Shown in pieces: positions 1 through 11,900 of a stretch of DNA of 64,000 bases. The position numbers and the translations under genes are program-made. The DNA lies in the NCBI GenBank assembly GCA_963854835.1, contig OY978525.1:104204417-104268416 (forward strand), in the 5' to 3' direction. The stretch is from Megamerina dolium. Taxonomy: Eukaryota > Arthropoda > Insecta > Diptera > Megamerinidae. Position 1 is the stretch's first letter; each line of letters opens with the position of its first letter. A model generated the notes under the pieces. That model did not search any database. It was not told the origin of the DNA and worked only from the letters and a program-made list of their open reading frames with translations.

Positions 1-1224
1 TTCACTTGTGCAGTGTGTATCAACTGTTTTATTTGATAATGCACTTATCGGGGGGGTTTGCGCGGGTGATTGCAAATTATTGTTTACACACACATTAACA
101 GGCGATTGCCGTTGCCGGAGAGGAGAGCGTTGAACACTCATATTATAATCAAAATGTTTGCAAATTATATTATTTTATTTGTTTTTTTTTTTTTTTTTTC
201 TAAAAATCGAAAGAAACACGTCCACTCTTATTGGTGACTTTCGCGAAAACTGCTTAAGTGGAATTCTTTTTTGAGTGTGTTTTTTTTCACTTATTTTTAA
301 TATGTAAGCAACCAAGTTACAATAATGATGGGATAACGTGAACAAAATGTTTTTGGTTGAGCATTTAAGGTAAATTATTGCCGCTAGTTATTGTATTTAA
401 TTATTAATGATTGTATTATTAATTGTGATATTGTAAGCTTGAATGAATAAATGGACGAAGCTCGATGGATTGCTTTCATTCGGTTTGAAGAATTTATTTG
501 TCTTTGATTTATAGAGGTTTTCATGACGAATGTTGTTTTGTTGTTGTTTTACATTAATATATATTGTATATAGAAATAAATGTTTGCAGTTTTATATAAA
601 GAAGAAATTCATTTAAATAAAAGACTAAATGGTTGTAATTTTTAAAAACATAGCATATAACATTGAAGTAGTGGAAATGTGATTACTTAAACGGTCGTTA
701 AAGATGCGTAATGACCGCTTTGCTACTAGAACATTTTCTGATATTATTCTATTGGGATATAAATAGAAGAAGTTGGTAATTATTTGCCAAAGCAGATGAA
801 AACCTAGTCCCTGGTGTAATGATGAAGTGTTGGAGGATCCGACAGCATTATGAATTTCCAAGTACCAGCCAGCGTACATGTAGTTAGTAAAATCAACTGT
901 GGAATGCTCTACAAGACGTAATCCCTGTCGGGGCTAGGTAATCAAGTTGATAATATGTTGATTTTTTAAAAAAATTTTAACTCAATATCTTATCAAATTC
1001 AATGAAACAGAGGTGGTACCTCTAGGGCCGAAATAGCCTAACTTCAATCATCATTCTCTTTATTCCATAGCTTTGGAACAGTTATTAGTAACTCTGCCGT
1101 GAATACCCGGTGAAGCCTCCATAAACATCGTGAAAACAACAAGATAGATGGGGCTAATAATAAATGAAACAAAGACCATATCAGCAAACTCACACTCCAT
1201 CCAGCATAAAAAAAACAACATAGC
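1..1224. other. Intergenic or intronic AT-rich sequence, no gene seen
   Basis: No coding region, RNA gene or bounded transposon could be supported here. There is a poly-T run near 181-200, a G run at about 50-56 and many short AT-rich words. Open frames on the minus strand are short and have no recognisable protein features. Confidence 0.6.
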
Positions 1225-2030
1225 ACAATTGAACAAGTACACAGACTTATAAATTATATTCACAATGCATTCGAAAAAAAAAAAACAAATACTGTACAGT
1301 TGCGTTTCTCGATATATTTCAAGCTTTCGAGCGTGTCTGGCATGACGGTTTACTCTATAAAATAAAGGACACCCTCCGATAAGTCGATATTTATCAAGCC
1401 CTATTTCGAAAGTCGATACTTTTTCGTCAAGCAAATTGAAGAACAGTCTGAATTCTATTCAAGTGCAGCTGGTGTACCTCAAGGCAGCGCCATGGGTCCC
1501 ATTCTATACCTGCTTCACACATACGATTTATCAGCCTCTGAAGGATTCATCTTTGGCACTTTTGCAGACGACATTGTAGTCCTCGCAATGGATACCCTTC
1601 TATAGCTAGCTTCGGCTAAGCTCCAAAAAGGGCTAGACAAGATCACTCAATGGTTGAAACATTGGCGAATCAAGTCAAATGAAACCAAGTCTGTCCAGGT
1701 TATATTCACCCTTAAACGTAGCACCTGCTCACCTGTAAAACTCAATACCTAAATAACTACGCATGCACCTCGATACCAAACTAGCTTGGAGAATATAATT
1801 TCAATCTAAAACCATACGTATGATTACAAATGCCCCATAATTATGTCACAAACAATCAAAATCATCGAGACTTGAAAGTCCCAATGGTTTCTGAAGTAAT
1901 CAAAAAGCATGCCAAATCACACAATCAAAGGCTCCAATCCCACCCTAACCCACTAATATCGGCTCTCACTTCCAACTCCATCAAATTTACCTGGCTGAAG
2001 AGAAATTTAACAACAAGTCTCATTTGCTAA
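1225..2030 (+). pseudogene. Jockey-like non-LTR retrotransposon reverse transcriptase remnant
   Basis: This is the 3' part of a LINE ORF2 that once encoded a reverse transcriptase for target-primed retrotransposition. Reading through frameshifts, the sequence gives in order: a segment with STIEQVHRLINYIHNAFE (from about 1225), a block with AFERVWHDGLL, the motif GVPQGSAMGP, and the catalytic box FADD (1561-1572, a YADD variant). A single in-frame TAG at 1603-1605 follows, then a palm/thumb segment containing LDKITQWLKHWRIKSN. After a deletion the frame 1830-2030 shows the typical Jockey C-terminus (HRDLKVPMV, HNQRLQSHPNPL). At least three frames are used, so it is dead. The 5' end, endonuclease domain and ORF1 were not found, as expected for 5'-truncated LINE copies. 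Family assignment rests on remembered motifs; the exact Jockey lineage is unknown. Confidence 0.85.
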
Positions 2031-2576
2031 TGGGTGAATAATAATAAATGGCTGCACCACTGGGTGTTGACCATAAGTGATTCATATTCTTATGTTTATT
2101 TTTACTTTAAGTAATTAAGTATTGCTGAATGTTATGAAAACAGAATGCAATACAAAAAAAATTCTAATACCGTCCAAATTTGGCACGTGCAATCAAACTG
2201 AGAATCGATATTGACCAAAATTCCTTGAGCCTATACTATCAACTATTTTGCGTTGCTTTTATACCTTAGACTAATAAAATGCAAGGGAATTTTGGGTTTA
2301 TGCTTCGGTTTGTACTTCCAGTAAGTGAGCAACGGAAATACGTTAAACTATAAATACATTATAGATCAGAATCGCAATTTTTGTCTATATCGCAAGCTGA
2401 TTGAAATCAACAAATAAGGTTTTTTTTCACCGATAAAGGGACTGAACTGATATACAACTATAATCACATTCAAATCACGCTCTTGTCATATGGTTCGTCA
2501 CATGATTCTGTCTATATCAAAATATCATAGAATTAATCTATGATATTTTGGGAATTTTATATTCGACCCATCTAAT
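2031..2576. other. AT-rich spacer after the Jockey remnant
   Basis: The first bases may be the LINE's 3' untranslated region (AATAATAATAAATG at about 2038). No gene was found. The stretch contains one striking perfect inverted repeat, listed separately at 2518-2550. Confidence 0.5.
2518..2550. repeat. Perfect inverted repeat, 14-bp arms
   Basis: CAAAATATCATAGA at 2518-2531 is followed by the loop ATTAA and the exact reverse complement TCTATGATATTTTG at 2537-2550. It lies 27 bp upstream of the SINE target-site duplication. Function unknown. Confidence 0.8.
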
Positions 2577-2593
2577 ATCTAGCCTAGGAATAG
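2577..2593. repeat. Target-site duplication, left copy (SINE copy 1)
   Basis: ATCTAGCCTAGGAATAG, identical to 2996-3012 and lying immediately before the tRNA-like head. Confidence 0.9.
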
Positions 2594-2995
2594 TGGGTGC
2601 CATAGCTCAGTGGCTAGTGCGTTGGTCTTCTGATCTGTAGGTTGTGGGTTCAATCCCCGGCTGAGGCATAACAAAATTTAATATAATAAATTTAATATAA
2701 TATCGCAGATTTTTCTTTTCAACGGTACTCACCTGCCGGCAAGAATTGGCAATTTTTTCGGCAGTAACAATTTGCCAAAAATGCTTCTTAAAAGAGCTCT
2801 GTGACAAAACTAAGCTAAAGTGATGTCACAAGGGTTCTGCCGTTCGGAACCGGCTAATATAAGTATGTCCTTTCTAATGCTGTCCAAATTTAAAACACAC
2901 AACAGTATTGGAAGAGAAGTTCGGTGGTATCACAAAGGTCCTTTCTGACCTAAATGTGTCCTCTCAGAGAGAGGGCAGCCAAATAACCTAACCTA
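2594..2995 (+). mobile_element. tRNA-derived SINE, copy 1 (full length with 17-bp target-site duplication)
   Basis: A short interspersed element without protein-coding capacity. Its head is tRNA-like: box A TAGCTCAGTGG at 2603-2613 and box B GGTTCAATCC at 2647-2656, about 33 bp apart, which is the layout of an internal RNA polymerase III promoter. The central part resembles tRNA-Arg(TCT): GCGTTGGTCTTCTGATCTG followed by TTGTGGGTTCAA. A tRNA-unrelated body of roughly 300 bp follows, with GTTCTGCCGTTCGGAACCGG at about 2835. The insertion is bounded by a perfect 17-bp duplication at 2577-2593 and 2996-3012, which fixes its ends and proves retrotransposition. Its 3' end, AACCTAACCTAA-like, differs from the T-rich tails of the two related copies near 47.2 and 57.9 kb. 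Confidence 0.9.
2603..2656 (+). promoter_or_regulatory. Internal RNA polymerase III promoter (A and B boxes) of SINE copy 1
   Basis: Box A TAGCTCAGTGG (2603-2613) fits the TRGYNNARNNG consensus and box B GGTTCAATCC (2647-2656) fits GGWTCRANNC. Known tRNA and SINE genes use this pair to recruit TFIIIC. Activity is not shown. Confidence 0.8.
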
Positions 2996-3012
2996 ATCTA
3001 GCCTAGGAATAG
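2996..3012. repeat. Target-site duplication, right copy (SINE copy 1)
   Basis: ATCTAGCCTAGGAATAG, identical to 2577-2593 and lying immediately after the SINE tail. Confidence 0.9.
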
Positions 3013-5384
3013 AAAAAACGTCACAACGAAAGTTTTTCTACAATATTTTTTTAGCAAGCTTTACCAGTGCAACTTGAGATGTAACTTCAAGATGAGTAGA
3101 TTTCCGTGACAAAGGTAGTCGAAGCAGCCGCATACATTATTGGAAGCATTTGCTATCCTCTCTCTTGTGGCTTTCAATAGCAGCCAGAGTTTTACAATGA
3201 AATATCGCTTGAATTTAACATTTCATTGAAATATTATATTAAAAGTCATTCGATCTGATTCCAAACAGTCAATTGCATTCCATACCTTTAGCATTTTTCC
3301 AACGAAAATTTGCGTTTCTCCAGAAGAATAAAAAAAAAAATTTAAATAAATATGACAGTTGTACGAGCTCAAAAATACACGTCATTTGTATTGTTATGCG
3401 CTGATGTTGTTTTCATTCACTTTGCAAACATTTCAGACATTTCAAAAACTTTCAACAGACATGATACGGTCCACATTTAACTAAAAATATGTGTATATGA
3501 AATATGTAAATAAAAACAAACACACACATAAAGAACTCCAACTTACCAACAAGCTATAGGTACATAGATGTTTGCGTATATTTAAATAAATAAGTGTATA
3601 AAATAAATAATAACATGTAAAAGAACTTCCATAAAAGGTTATAAACATGACATAGAAATTGTGAAAAAAAATATGTTTTTATGATTATTATTTCATTTCA
3701 TTTTTCTGCAGCTCCTGTTGGATGAAATAAGATACAATTTATATAGGAACTTTATACAAAAAGTTGGCAAGCATAACTAAAGCTGACATATTTTATTTGT
3801 ATTTGCATGCAAAAAAAAACAAAAAATAGACATGTTATATAGTAAATATATATATATATACATTCTATAATAATAAGAAAAACAACAAATACATATGTAT
3901 ACTTACATATAACAAGAATAACACTTGAACTGTTTACATGGAAAAAGGTTTAAAATATCATCATGCCACATAGCTACATAGAAAGTAGTAAAGTGAAATG
4001 GTAATAGAGTAAAATGAGTGAAAGAGTGAGTTAGTAAATTATTGAGAAATGAAAAAGTGTAAGTGAAAAAGTAATAGAGTTTGTCTTCTTCATCAACTGG
4101 ACAATGTGAGCTATATACCACCATTCATGATATTCTGTAAGCAAGATGTATGTGACATTAGCGGCAACACTTTAACTAAATTTGAAAAGTTGTTCAATGT
4201 TCTCAACGACAGTAGTATACTTATGTAGGTACTTGGAAAATTTCTATATGGTATTATATTGTATAATATATGTATGTATATGTGCGTAGTAGATTCCTCC
4301 AAAGAATGTACATACTACATACATATGTAAATATTAAGTAGAAAAAATATAAAAAAGTAATACAATAAATATGTAAAAAAACACATTAAGGGATACTTTA
4401 CCAATAGAATATATTGTATTAGAAGGCAGAATGATCCTGATGGTTGGGGATGGGGGTGGGGGTGGGTCAAAAACATATGTGTCTCTGCTAATGTCTTAAC
4501 TCTATTGTGTAAGTGAAAGTTGTTTTGTGACGACTATAATAATGTAGGTACTACTATTATATAACTGTAATGGAGAACAAGGGAATCTGGGACTATTTTA
4601 TATATTTCCCATATTTGTTGTTCTTTCTGTGTGGGGATGGAAACATATTAAAATTTATGTTCAAATTGTTATATGAATCTCTGTAACTCTGTATATGTAT
4701 ATAGTGGTGGACACATATAAGTTAAGTCATATGCTTCTCAAGCATAAGTATGAGCAGCATTAGTATGAAATAAAATGTCATTTCGCATAAATTTATGTGT
4801 AACATATTTTAAGATTTTCTCAAGTTTTTGAAATTGTTTTATTACATAGTTATATTTTATTTTGAATATTTGCTTCCAACCAACTTCATCCCCCCCTTCC
4901 AATATGATAATATAAATTTATTTTTAATAACATTGGATTTTGGGGTTTTGAAAAATAATTCAAATTTCATTGCAATAACATTGTGAGTATCATTCGATTT
5001 GGTATAAGCTTTAAAGTGTAATGTGAGAAATAAATATTTATATAAAAGATGGGAAACATTTTTCGCAAGGTTGATTTACATAGACAAAAATGGGACGACA
5101 CCGTTGGATCACTTAAACCAGCAATGACGCCAATGTTTACGTCATTATCTACAATTCAAATCTTTTTGAGTTCCATATATTGGCTGTACGACGCATGGCA
5201 TTCTCCCTAAGAGGGTGACGGGTGTGACAATCCGCGGTTACCCTAGTCAAAAACCCAAATCTAAGGTGGAGCAGCATATGTCGACAGATGCATGGCCGTG
5301 GTGGTGCACGGTAATTAATATTCGATCTCAGAATACCTGCCGCCCTTCTGTTTTAAGCTAGGCTTCCCTTGGCAATCTGGCGCT
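3013..5384. other. AT-rich non-coding stretch
   Basis: No gene could be supported. It contains (AT)n around 3849-3860, many TATG/CATA words, a G-quadruplex-like tract at 4446-4466 and poly-A runs. From about 5160 the base composition rises and may be decayed 5' sequence of the following LINE, but I could not read a continuous protein there. Confidence 0.5.
4446..4466 (+). other. G-quadruplex-like tract
   Basis: Four guanine runs of 4, 5, 5 and 3 bases separated by AT, T and T. This satisfies the usual G3+N1-7 pattern and stands out in very AT-rich surroundings. Confidence 0.75.
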
Positions 5385-6026
5385 ACCAAGGGTGACTTTT
5401 ACTCAGACAACTAAGCTGTCATCAAATCTCTCTCCTCATGGGAGTTCTCCTTAAAATAAGTCACCGAATGCTTACTTCCTTTCTGCCCAGAACCTTTTTG
5501 CGGCATAAGCTCGGCATCGGTCAAAGCAATGATAGAAAAAAATTATCACGACAAATACCTACTACAATGGACAAATTCGACAGGTCTCCGCCAAGTGAAA
5601 ACTCACATCAGCTTTAATGCAGCTTTTGACAGAATTAGTTTTAGCAGAACAAATTTACGCCTAATAACCGGTTATCTTTCAGGACATAACTGGTTTAAAT
5701 ACCATCTCCACAAAATGGGACTATCGTCTGACATGGAGCGTAGACTCTGTCTGGAGGAGGATAAAACATCGATCCACACCTTTTGCGAATGCCCGGCCTT
5801 GGTCAGGCTTTGCCTCAAACCCTTTCAGCTGAGTTTCCCAACACCAGCTTTAATCATCAAAAGTTCGACAAGATCAATTCGATCTTTCATTAAAAAGGTA
5901 GCTTGGGTACAAAAGATCTCGTTTGGTCGCAGTGCCCGTAACACTTGTGGTTGGTCCTCAGAGGTATCAGCCTTAGGAGCCATACCTTCTAACAGACCTC
6001 GGTTTGGTTTCGCGTGGTCCAATTGA
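5385..6026 (+). pseudogene. LOA/R1-group-like LINE, RNase H and C-terminal tail fragment
   Basis: The 3' end of a LINE ORF2. From about 5390 the translation reads DFYSDN, then a stop, then AVIKSLSSWEFS, the middle of an RNase H domain carrying one of its metal-binding aspartates. A long open frame (5529-6026, 165 codons) follows with LLQWTNSTGLRQVKTH, LRLITGYLSGH, YHLHKMGL and a Cys/His cluster ending CECPAL. That order is the usual C-terminus after RNase H in LOA-type LINEs. The stop inside the RNase H region, the missing part of the RNase H C-terminus and the absent reverse transcriptase make it non-functional. Apparently 5' truncated. Clade assignment between LOA, I and related RNase H-bearing groups is uncertain. 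Confidence 0.8.
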
Positions 6027-8025
6027 CGAACAAGGATTATGTCCTTGCTCCACGTCAGATTAATTTTCATATTTAAAATTTGTTAGTGACCAAATTAATA
6101 TTCACCGAATATAATAGAATATATTTTGTACAAACCACTGAATCAAAATCAATACAATTTATCGCTAAAGTTTTACAAAAAAAAAATTGTGTTGTTTTAT
6201 TTTCAATGAATTTATATTCTAAGAATAACACATTGAAACATGTACTTGTAGACAATATAAAAATTAAATATATATATATTTATATGCAGCCAATAATGTG
6301 AGCTAAAAATCAAGTCAATTGTGAATTGAATGAGCTAAGCTTATGTCACCATAAAAAGGAAATAAAGAAATAAGAAAAAAAAAAATAAAAAATAAAAAAA
6401 TAAAAAATGGCAAACAAATATGCTTCATTGGTTTCAAATATTGTATTACCATTAGGTTGCGTCAGACGTTGGCAGTAGTATGTAGTATGTACGATATATT
6501 TTAAATTTGTCTAAATTCAGAAACCACATTCCCTTTTGAGCTGCCACTTTGATTTATTCACATTGGATATACATAGCTTGTGTAGAAGTGATACTCAAAG
6601 GTGAGAAAAGATGTTTTTTTGCGTCGGTACACGATGAAATTCAATAATAAAACACAAGACAAATTTTAACATGAATTTCGTGTTTTATTGCCATTGCTAA
6701 TAAATTGCTTGTATATATAATCGCGTGTGATGTCTGATGGGAAAGTTGTCAAGCGTTAAAATAAACTTCATTAAATGTTCAACATGATTAAAAGAGTATT
6801 TACAAATCAAGGAAGAGTTTTGGTTTACGCACATTCAGGTGGTTGAGTTATATTTAAATATTCAGATGTAATTTTAGATGTGATTTTTGTATAAATATAT
6901 CCATAGTGATAGTATATATAATGAAGTTAAAAGCAATTGAAAATAATTTTCTATGTAAATCTTATTATATTTATACAATTTTAAATTTAATTTGTAACTT
7001 TTGATGTACCATGGCTAGGTCGAAAGTTTAAACTAATTTTACTCATAGATTACTTTTCATTTTCATTTTTAGTTCACGTCGTCCAAAGAATTATTATATC
7101 AAGATGGAATAGAATGCCATAGAATGCTCGATATTTATTTATGTCATAACATTCAAAGGTCGAAAGATGCTAAATATCACCAAAATGGTTAATACAACCC
7201 TGATATCATCTACGGTAGGCAATTTGTGCCCATCTAATAATGGTCTCTGTAAATAATAATATGCATGAACGTCTACATCATATCTTTATTTTTATTTCTT
7301 TCTCTCTCTGTCTACTTGGGCAAAATATGAATAATATTACACACATTGACAATCACAAAACAATGTTGCAATTTGTAATTTTTGCAACATTGTAAATAAT
7401 TTTGAACCCTTTTTTACAAATGAATGCTCATATGACGGAATATATACTATATATCGTTTGTACTCGTATGTATTTGTACTATATTGTGTGTATTTATATA
7501 TGAAGAAATTATCGTAAATAATACCCCTTGGTGTTGTTAACACTTTTGGTGTTTAATTTGTAACATGTTTGAATGCACCAGTCAACGGTATGTAGCTACA
7601 TATGAAGTGATACATGGAAGTGACAAAGAATTTGTTAATTTTTTACAAATATACTATATTCTCTAATATTGTAGAAGGAGTATAATCATATAAGCTATGA
7701 GTAAATATGGGGTTAAATGTGGTTTCTCTTTACTGTTTTGTATGGGTAATGGAATAACAATTCACACCTTTGCAAGGTTTCACTTTTTCCTTATTAATTA
7801 ATTTAGTAAAAAAAAAAAAACACATTCTCGTAGAACAGTTTTGTGAGGGGCAAGGTAATTAAAAAAAAAAAAGAAGCTTTAAAATAAATACAAAATTATT
7901 GCATATGGGCGCTTTTAAAAGGGGCGCTTGCAATGTCATAGAGAGAACTCAAGATTTCAAGTACTTATAGGTAAGACTCAAAAACTGCGATAGGGCGGTT
8001 GTCCTATTTTAGAGACAGACTTATA
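6027..8025. other. AT-rich non-coding stretch
   Basis: No gene was found. It includes A-rich simple sequence at 6360-6410, further poly-A runs near 7810 and 7860, and short frames on both strands that look like chance. Confidence 0.55.
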
Positions 8026-8963
8026 CAGGGTGATTTTTTGGCAACTTTCTTTTTGGCAACACTGTTTTTGGCAGCTCAGTTGGCAGCTCAGCTGTTTTCG
8101 TGTAACATGTTACTGTCAAACATGTTCAGTTTGGTCTATAATTTAACCATGAATCGACTAACAAACGAATAACGTCTGCAGATTACTAAATTTTATTATC
8201 GAAATTCATGCTCGGTTAAGAAAGTGTATCGTGCAATTCTTATATTCAGCAACGAAGCTCATTTCTGGTTGAATGGATACGTGGACAAACAAAATTGCCA
8301 TATTTGGTGTGAAAAGCAGCTAGAAGCATTGCAAGAATTGCAATGCTTCTCGCTGTGGATTACGGTGTGGATTATGGGCCGGTGGCATCACTGGACCGTA
8401 GTTTTTTAAAGACGACGAAGGCAGGAACGTTACTGTGAATGGCGAGCGCAACAGTGCGATGATTACAAACTTTTTTTTGCCCAAAATCGATTAACTGGAC
8501 TTGACTGACATGTGGTTTCAATAAGACAGTGCCACATGCCACACAGCACGCGAAACAATAGCCCAATTAAGAGGCAAGTTCGGTGAACAGTTTATTTCAC
8601 GTTTGGGCCGGTCAAGTGGCCGCCTAGATCGTGCGATTTAACGTCTTTAGACTATTTTTTGTGGAGCTATGTTAAGGCTCATGTCTGTAGCGGTAAACCC
8701 GCAACGGTTGTCGTACTGGAAGCCAATATTGAAGAATTTATTTGTGAGATAGCGGCCGATATGTTGGAGAGAGTATGCCAAAATTGGATCCAGCGTATGA
8801 ACCAGTTCAGGCGCAGCCGCGGTCAACATTTACATAAAATCATCTTTAAACATTGAATTATATAGATCGTTCTATCGATTCAAATGAAGATTTCATACAT
8901 TTCTCTAAATTTTATATATTCTTTTTTGTAATTAAGTCCGCAAGCTCTTAAGGAATCACCATG
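8026..8963 (+). mobile_element. Rosa-type Tc1/mariner element, internally deleted (short copy 1)
   Basis: A cut-and-paste DNA transposon relic of 938 bp. The left terminal repeat starts CAGGGTGATTTTTT after a TA at 8024-8025. The right end, read in reverse, is a mutated version (CATGGTGATTCCTTAAGAG) before a TA at 8964-8965. The transposase begins at 8149 (ATGAATCGACTAACAAACGAA, then a stop), runs to SCSVKKVYRA, then jumps by an internal deletion of roughly 400 bp to SNEAHFWLNGYV, losing most of the DNA-binding region. Downstream, with frameshifts, are GLWAGGI-like, MWFQ-DSATCHTARE, PPRSCDL and DYFLW blocks and an open end (8659-8856) with LERVCQNWIQRM. Stops replace several key residues. A related copy lies at 27444-28265. 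Confidence 0.88.
8322..8350. repeat. Perfect 13-bp inverted repeat inside the short rosa-like copy
   Basis: AGAAGCATTGCAA, loop GAA, then TTGCAATGCTTCT. It replaces the transposase segment that should follow EALQEL, so it looks like a local template-switch mutation rather than an ancestral structure. Confidence 0.8.
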
Positions 8964-11900
8964 TATCAGCACCGAACTAATGCGGTCGCTCAATGGATTC
9001 CTCACTACAATAGTCCATTCTACAAGAATAGAAATTCAACACAGAAATGAGTACCCAAAAGAACACAATGACATCATGAGTATTAAATGATTTCCCATTT
9101 GCCATATATCTCTCTATAAGTAGAACTCTCGTATGCGGTCTTTTGATTTTTTTTTACCAAATCACCTACAACCTCCATTCCTCATCAAATATGATTTAAC
9201 ACCTTGAACACACTCGTTTTAATTAAAAATTATTTTTGCAAGTATTTTAATTTTCTATCAAGGAAAACACCTTGAAAACAACTCATTGTTGTTTTTATTA
9301 GTGTTAGTTATTATATGTGTGTTGTTTTAATTTTGACAATAAATTCATAACAATACAACCAGATTGCATACGTACATGCACATCTCATACATATATGATT
9401 CCACACAAAAAAGGGGAATAACAAATGAAGACCAAAAACAAAAATAAAAACAAATATATTTTTGGCAAACTAGTTATATGTCACTACTTGGTTATAGTTG
9501 TTGTGCTTATTATTAATGTTTGAGAGTGTAGTCTGTTTGAGCGTAAAAGAAATTTGTTATGCCAACAACAATAATTTTTGCACCTGTTTCAATGTGACTA
9601 GTTATTTCCTTGCGTATGCTTGCAATACTTTTACTATTTCTCTTTGTGTATATTATTATTGTTGTTGTTTTTTTTCTTTCTATATTTCTTCTATCATTTA
9701 CTTGCGAGTATTCAAATTTATATTTCTTTGCATACACTTGAAATCATTTTTAGTATGTTGCCATGGTGTTATTGTAGTTGATGTCATATTAATTATTTGT
9801 TATTTTATTTTTGGAATTTAACATTTTTCCATATGTAACACATTTCATATTTATATTTTTTTTCTAATTATATGTAAGTTATTAATTTTTATCAAATGGT
9901 AAACTACTTGATTTCAAGCATTTTCTCAAATTTATACGTATGAAATTATTTATTAATTAGTAGCGTTCTCAGTAGATCGTAAAATATATATTCTTACCAC
10001 AGTCTTTTGTTTATTCAAAGTAAATAAATATAAAGAAGTCCATTTTCCAAAGTTGTGTATGAGCTTGTGTGAGCTTGAATATAATTTGTAGAGAAATTTC
10101 TTGATATTAAAACGAATTTTTTATTTTATTGTAATTCACTGATTTTGTTTATTACTCTGGTCTTACTACGAGTCCTATGAAGTTGTTCATATGAAGTTGT
10201 GAAGTCATATTCATTTCAGACTGAAAGAGCTGGTTGGTTGCAGTGAAAGTCTTCGAATTAATGAAACACTTTTACAGGTGGCATTTTTAATAATTAGCAT
10301 ACAAAGATAGGACGATTACTAAATAAATATTGTTAGTATGTTCGATGCATTTTCACATAATCTTATTGTCTGCTTGGTTCTACTGCTGGGGTAATTAATT
10401 CTCTCTAATTAAAAATATCATTAGCCTGATGCATTTCAAATATATGTATGTACATATTCTCTTCATCGTAAATTAATCGAATCGAATTTGTAATAGAAAC
10501 CCAATATAATTTGTTAGCCAAGTTAATAGAAAGCTCATTATTCATTTATATAGAAGAATGAATAAATGTATAGGTACATACTAAAATATGCTGGAATTGT
10601 AATAGTAGGTGCATATATAGGTTGAATTAACATGCCTGCAGATTACACAGCACAACATTTATTTTGGGCTTGCTAAATAAGTTAGATTCGATTAGTATAA
10701 ATAGGAAATAGAAAAACAAGTTTTTCCATGGCAAAGCAGAGGACGATTGTCGAAAAATTACGGAAAAGAACTATTGTATTTGTGTATTGCTATTGGATTT
10801 CGTCCATCATGGCATACTACGGTAGATTTGATAAAATAGATATTTTTGTTATTAAACCATATGTTTTACATCAATTGTGGATGAAAGTGCGCAAAATATA
10901 GTTTAGACACTTACAGTAAAATTTTACGAGGAATAATTTTGTAGAACATTGTAATTCACTAGCTCTCTCACGAAAGGTGGTCGTTTTGACCCCTCTTCTG
11001 AAGAATGTGATTAAAATGGCATTTGGGAGATCGCTAGAGGGTTGAAATGTTCCAGAAAATTATTTGCCAGAAAATTTCACTGGGGGTATTCTCAGACAAA
11101 ATCTTCATACGAAGACTGTAAAAGTCAACAGCAAACAAAAAACAAATATATCCCCTTGAAATATGCAATGTTTATGTATTCTTTTATAATTTGTTCATAA
11201 ATATAGCTCTAGCTCTTTTCAAGGGTGATGATTCAGCGCTCAAGGCATCAATGTCATCATCATCGCTATCATCAGAAACTGAACATCTGATGTCCACATG
11301 TGACTCCGCCATAAGAAAAAAATTTTGTCTGAGAATGACTTTTTGCATTCTCATATATATGAATCTAGGATCTATATGGATCCAGGTCTTTCATCCTCAG
11401 TTAGAATAATGCCATTCCCACAAATACTCTGTCACTGTGTAATCGTTTAACTTTGATGTCGTTTATCTAATGCAATTTTGTTAAAATATGATATTTTAAA
11501 CATTTTGAGAAACTTTATAAAAAAGAAGCCATGCCTTACAAAATATGCATCTGTCGCTAGGGCAATACGTCGGTCCACAATAGAAGTATTTGAGTATACA
11601 TTGGTACTGAATAAAATTAATCTGAGGATGACTTGGCTGGACGAGGATCCAACGTTGAATTTTATGGACAGGAATTTGTAGTTTCTGATGCTGATATTTT
11701 TGAATTATTTAGAGATAGCGGTATACATAGTGTGCGTGGTCAAGAAGTAAATGGTTGAATTTTGTAACCAAACCCATACATAGCACATGAACTATGGGAC
11801 CAAAAAGTAGTCAGCTAATTCGGTTAATTCCCAAATAATAAATATAATAGTGTACATCCAATGGTTCAAAGTTTGTAAAAATTTTTTCAACTTTCGAATC

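Noticed and set aside
2603..2665. Functional tRNA gene
   Set aside because: It has A and B boxes, but the acceptor stem does not pair properly and it is followed by a SINE body bounded by a target-site duplication.
11191..11690. Possible coding relic with two open frames
   Set aside because: No motif was recognised and frames break often. It was left as unassigned sequence.
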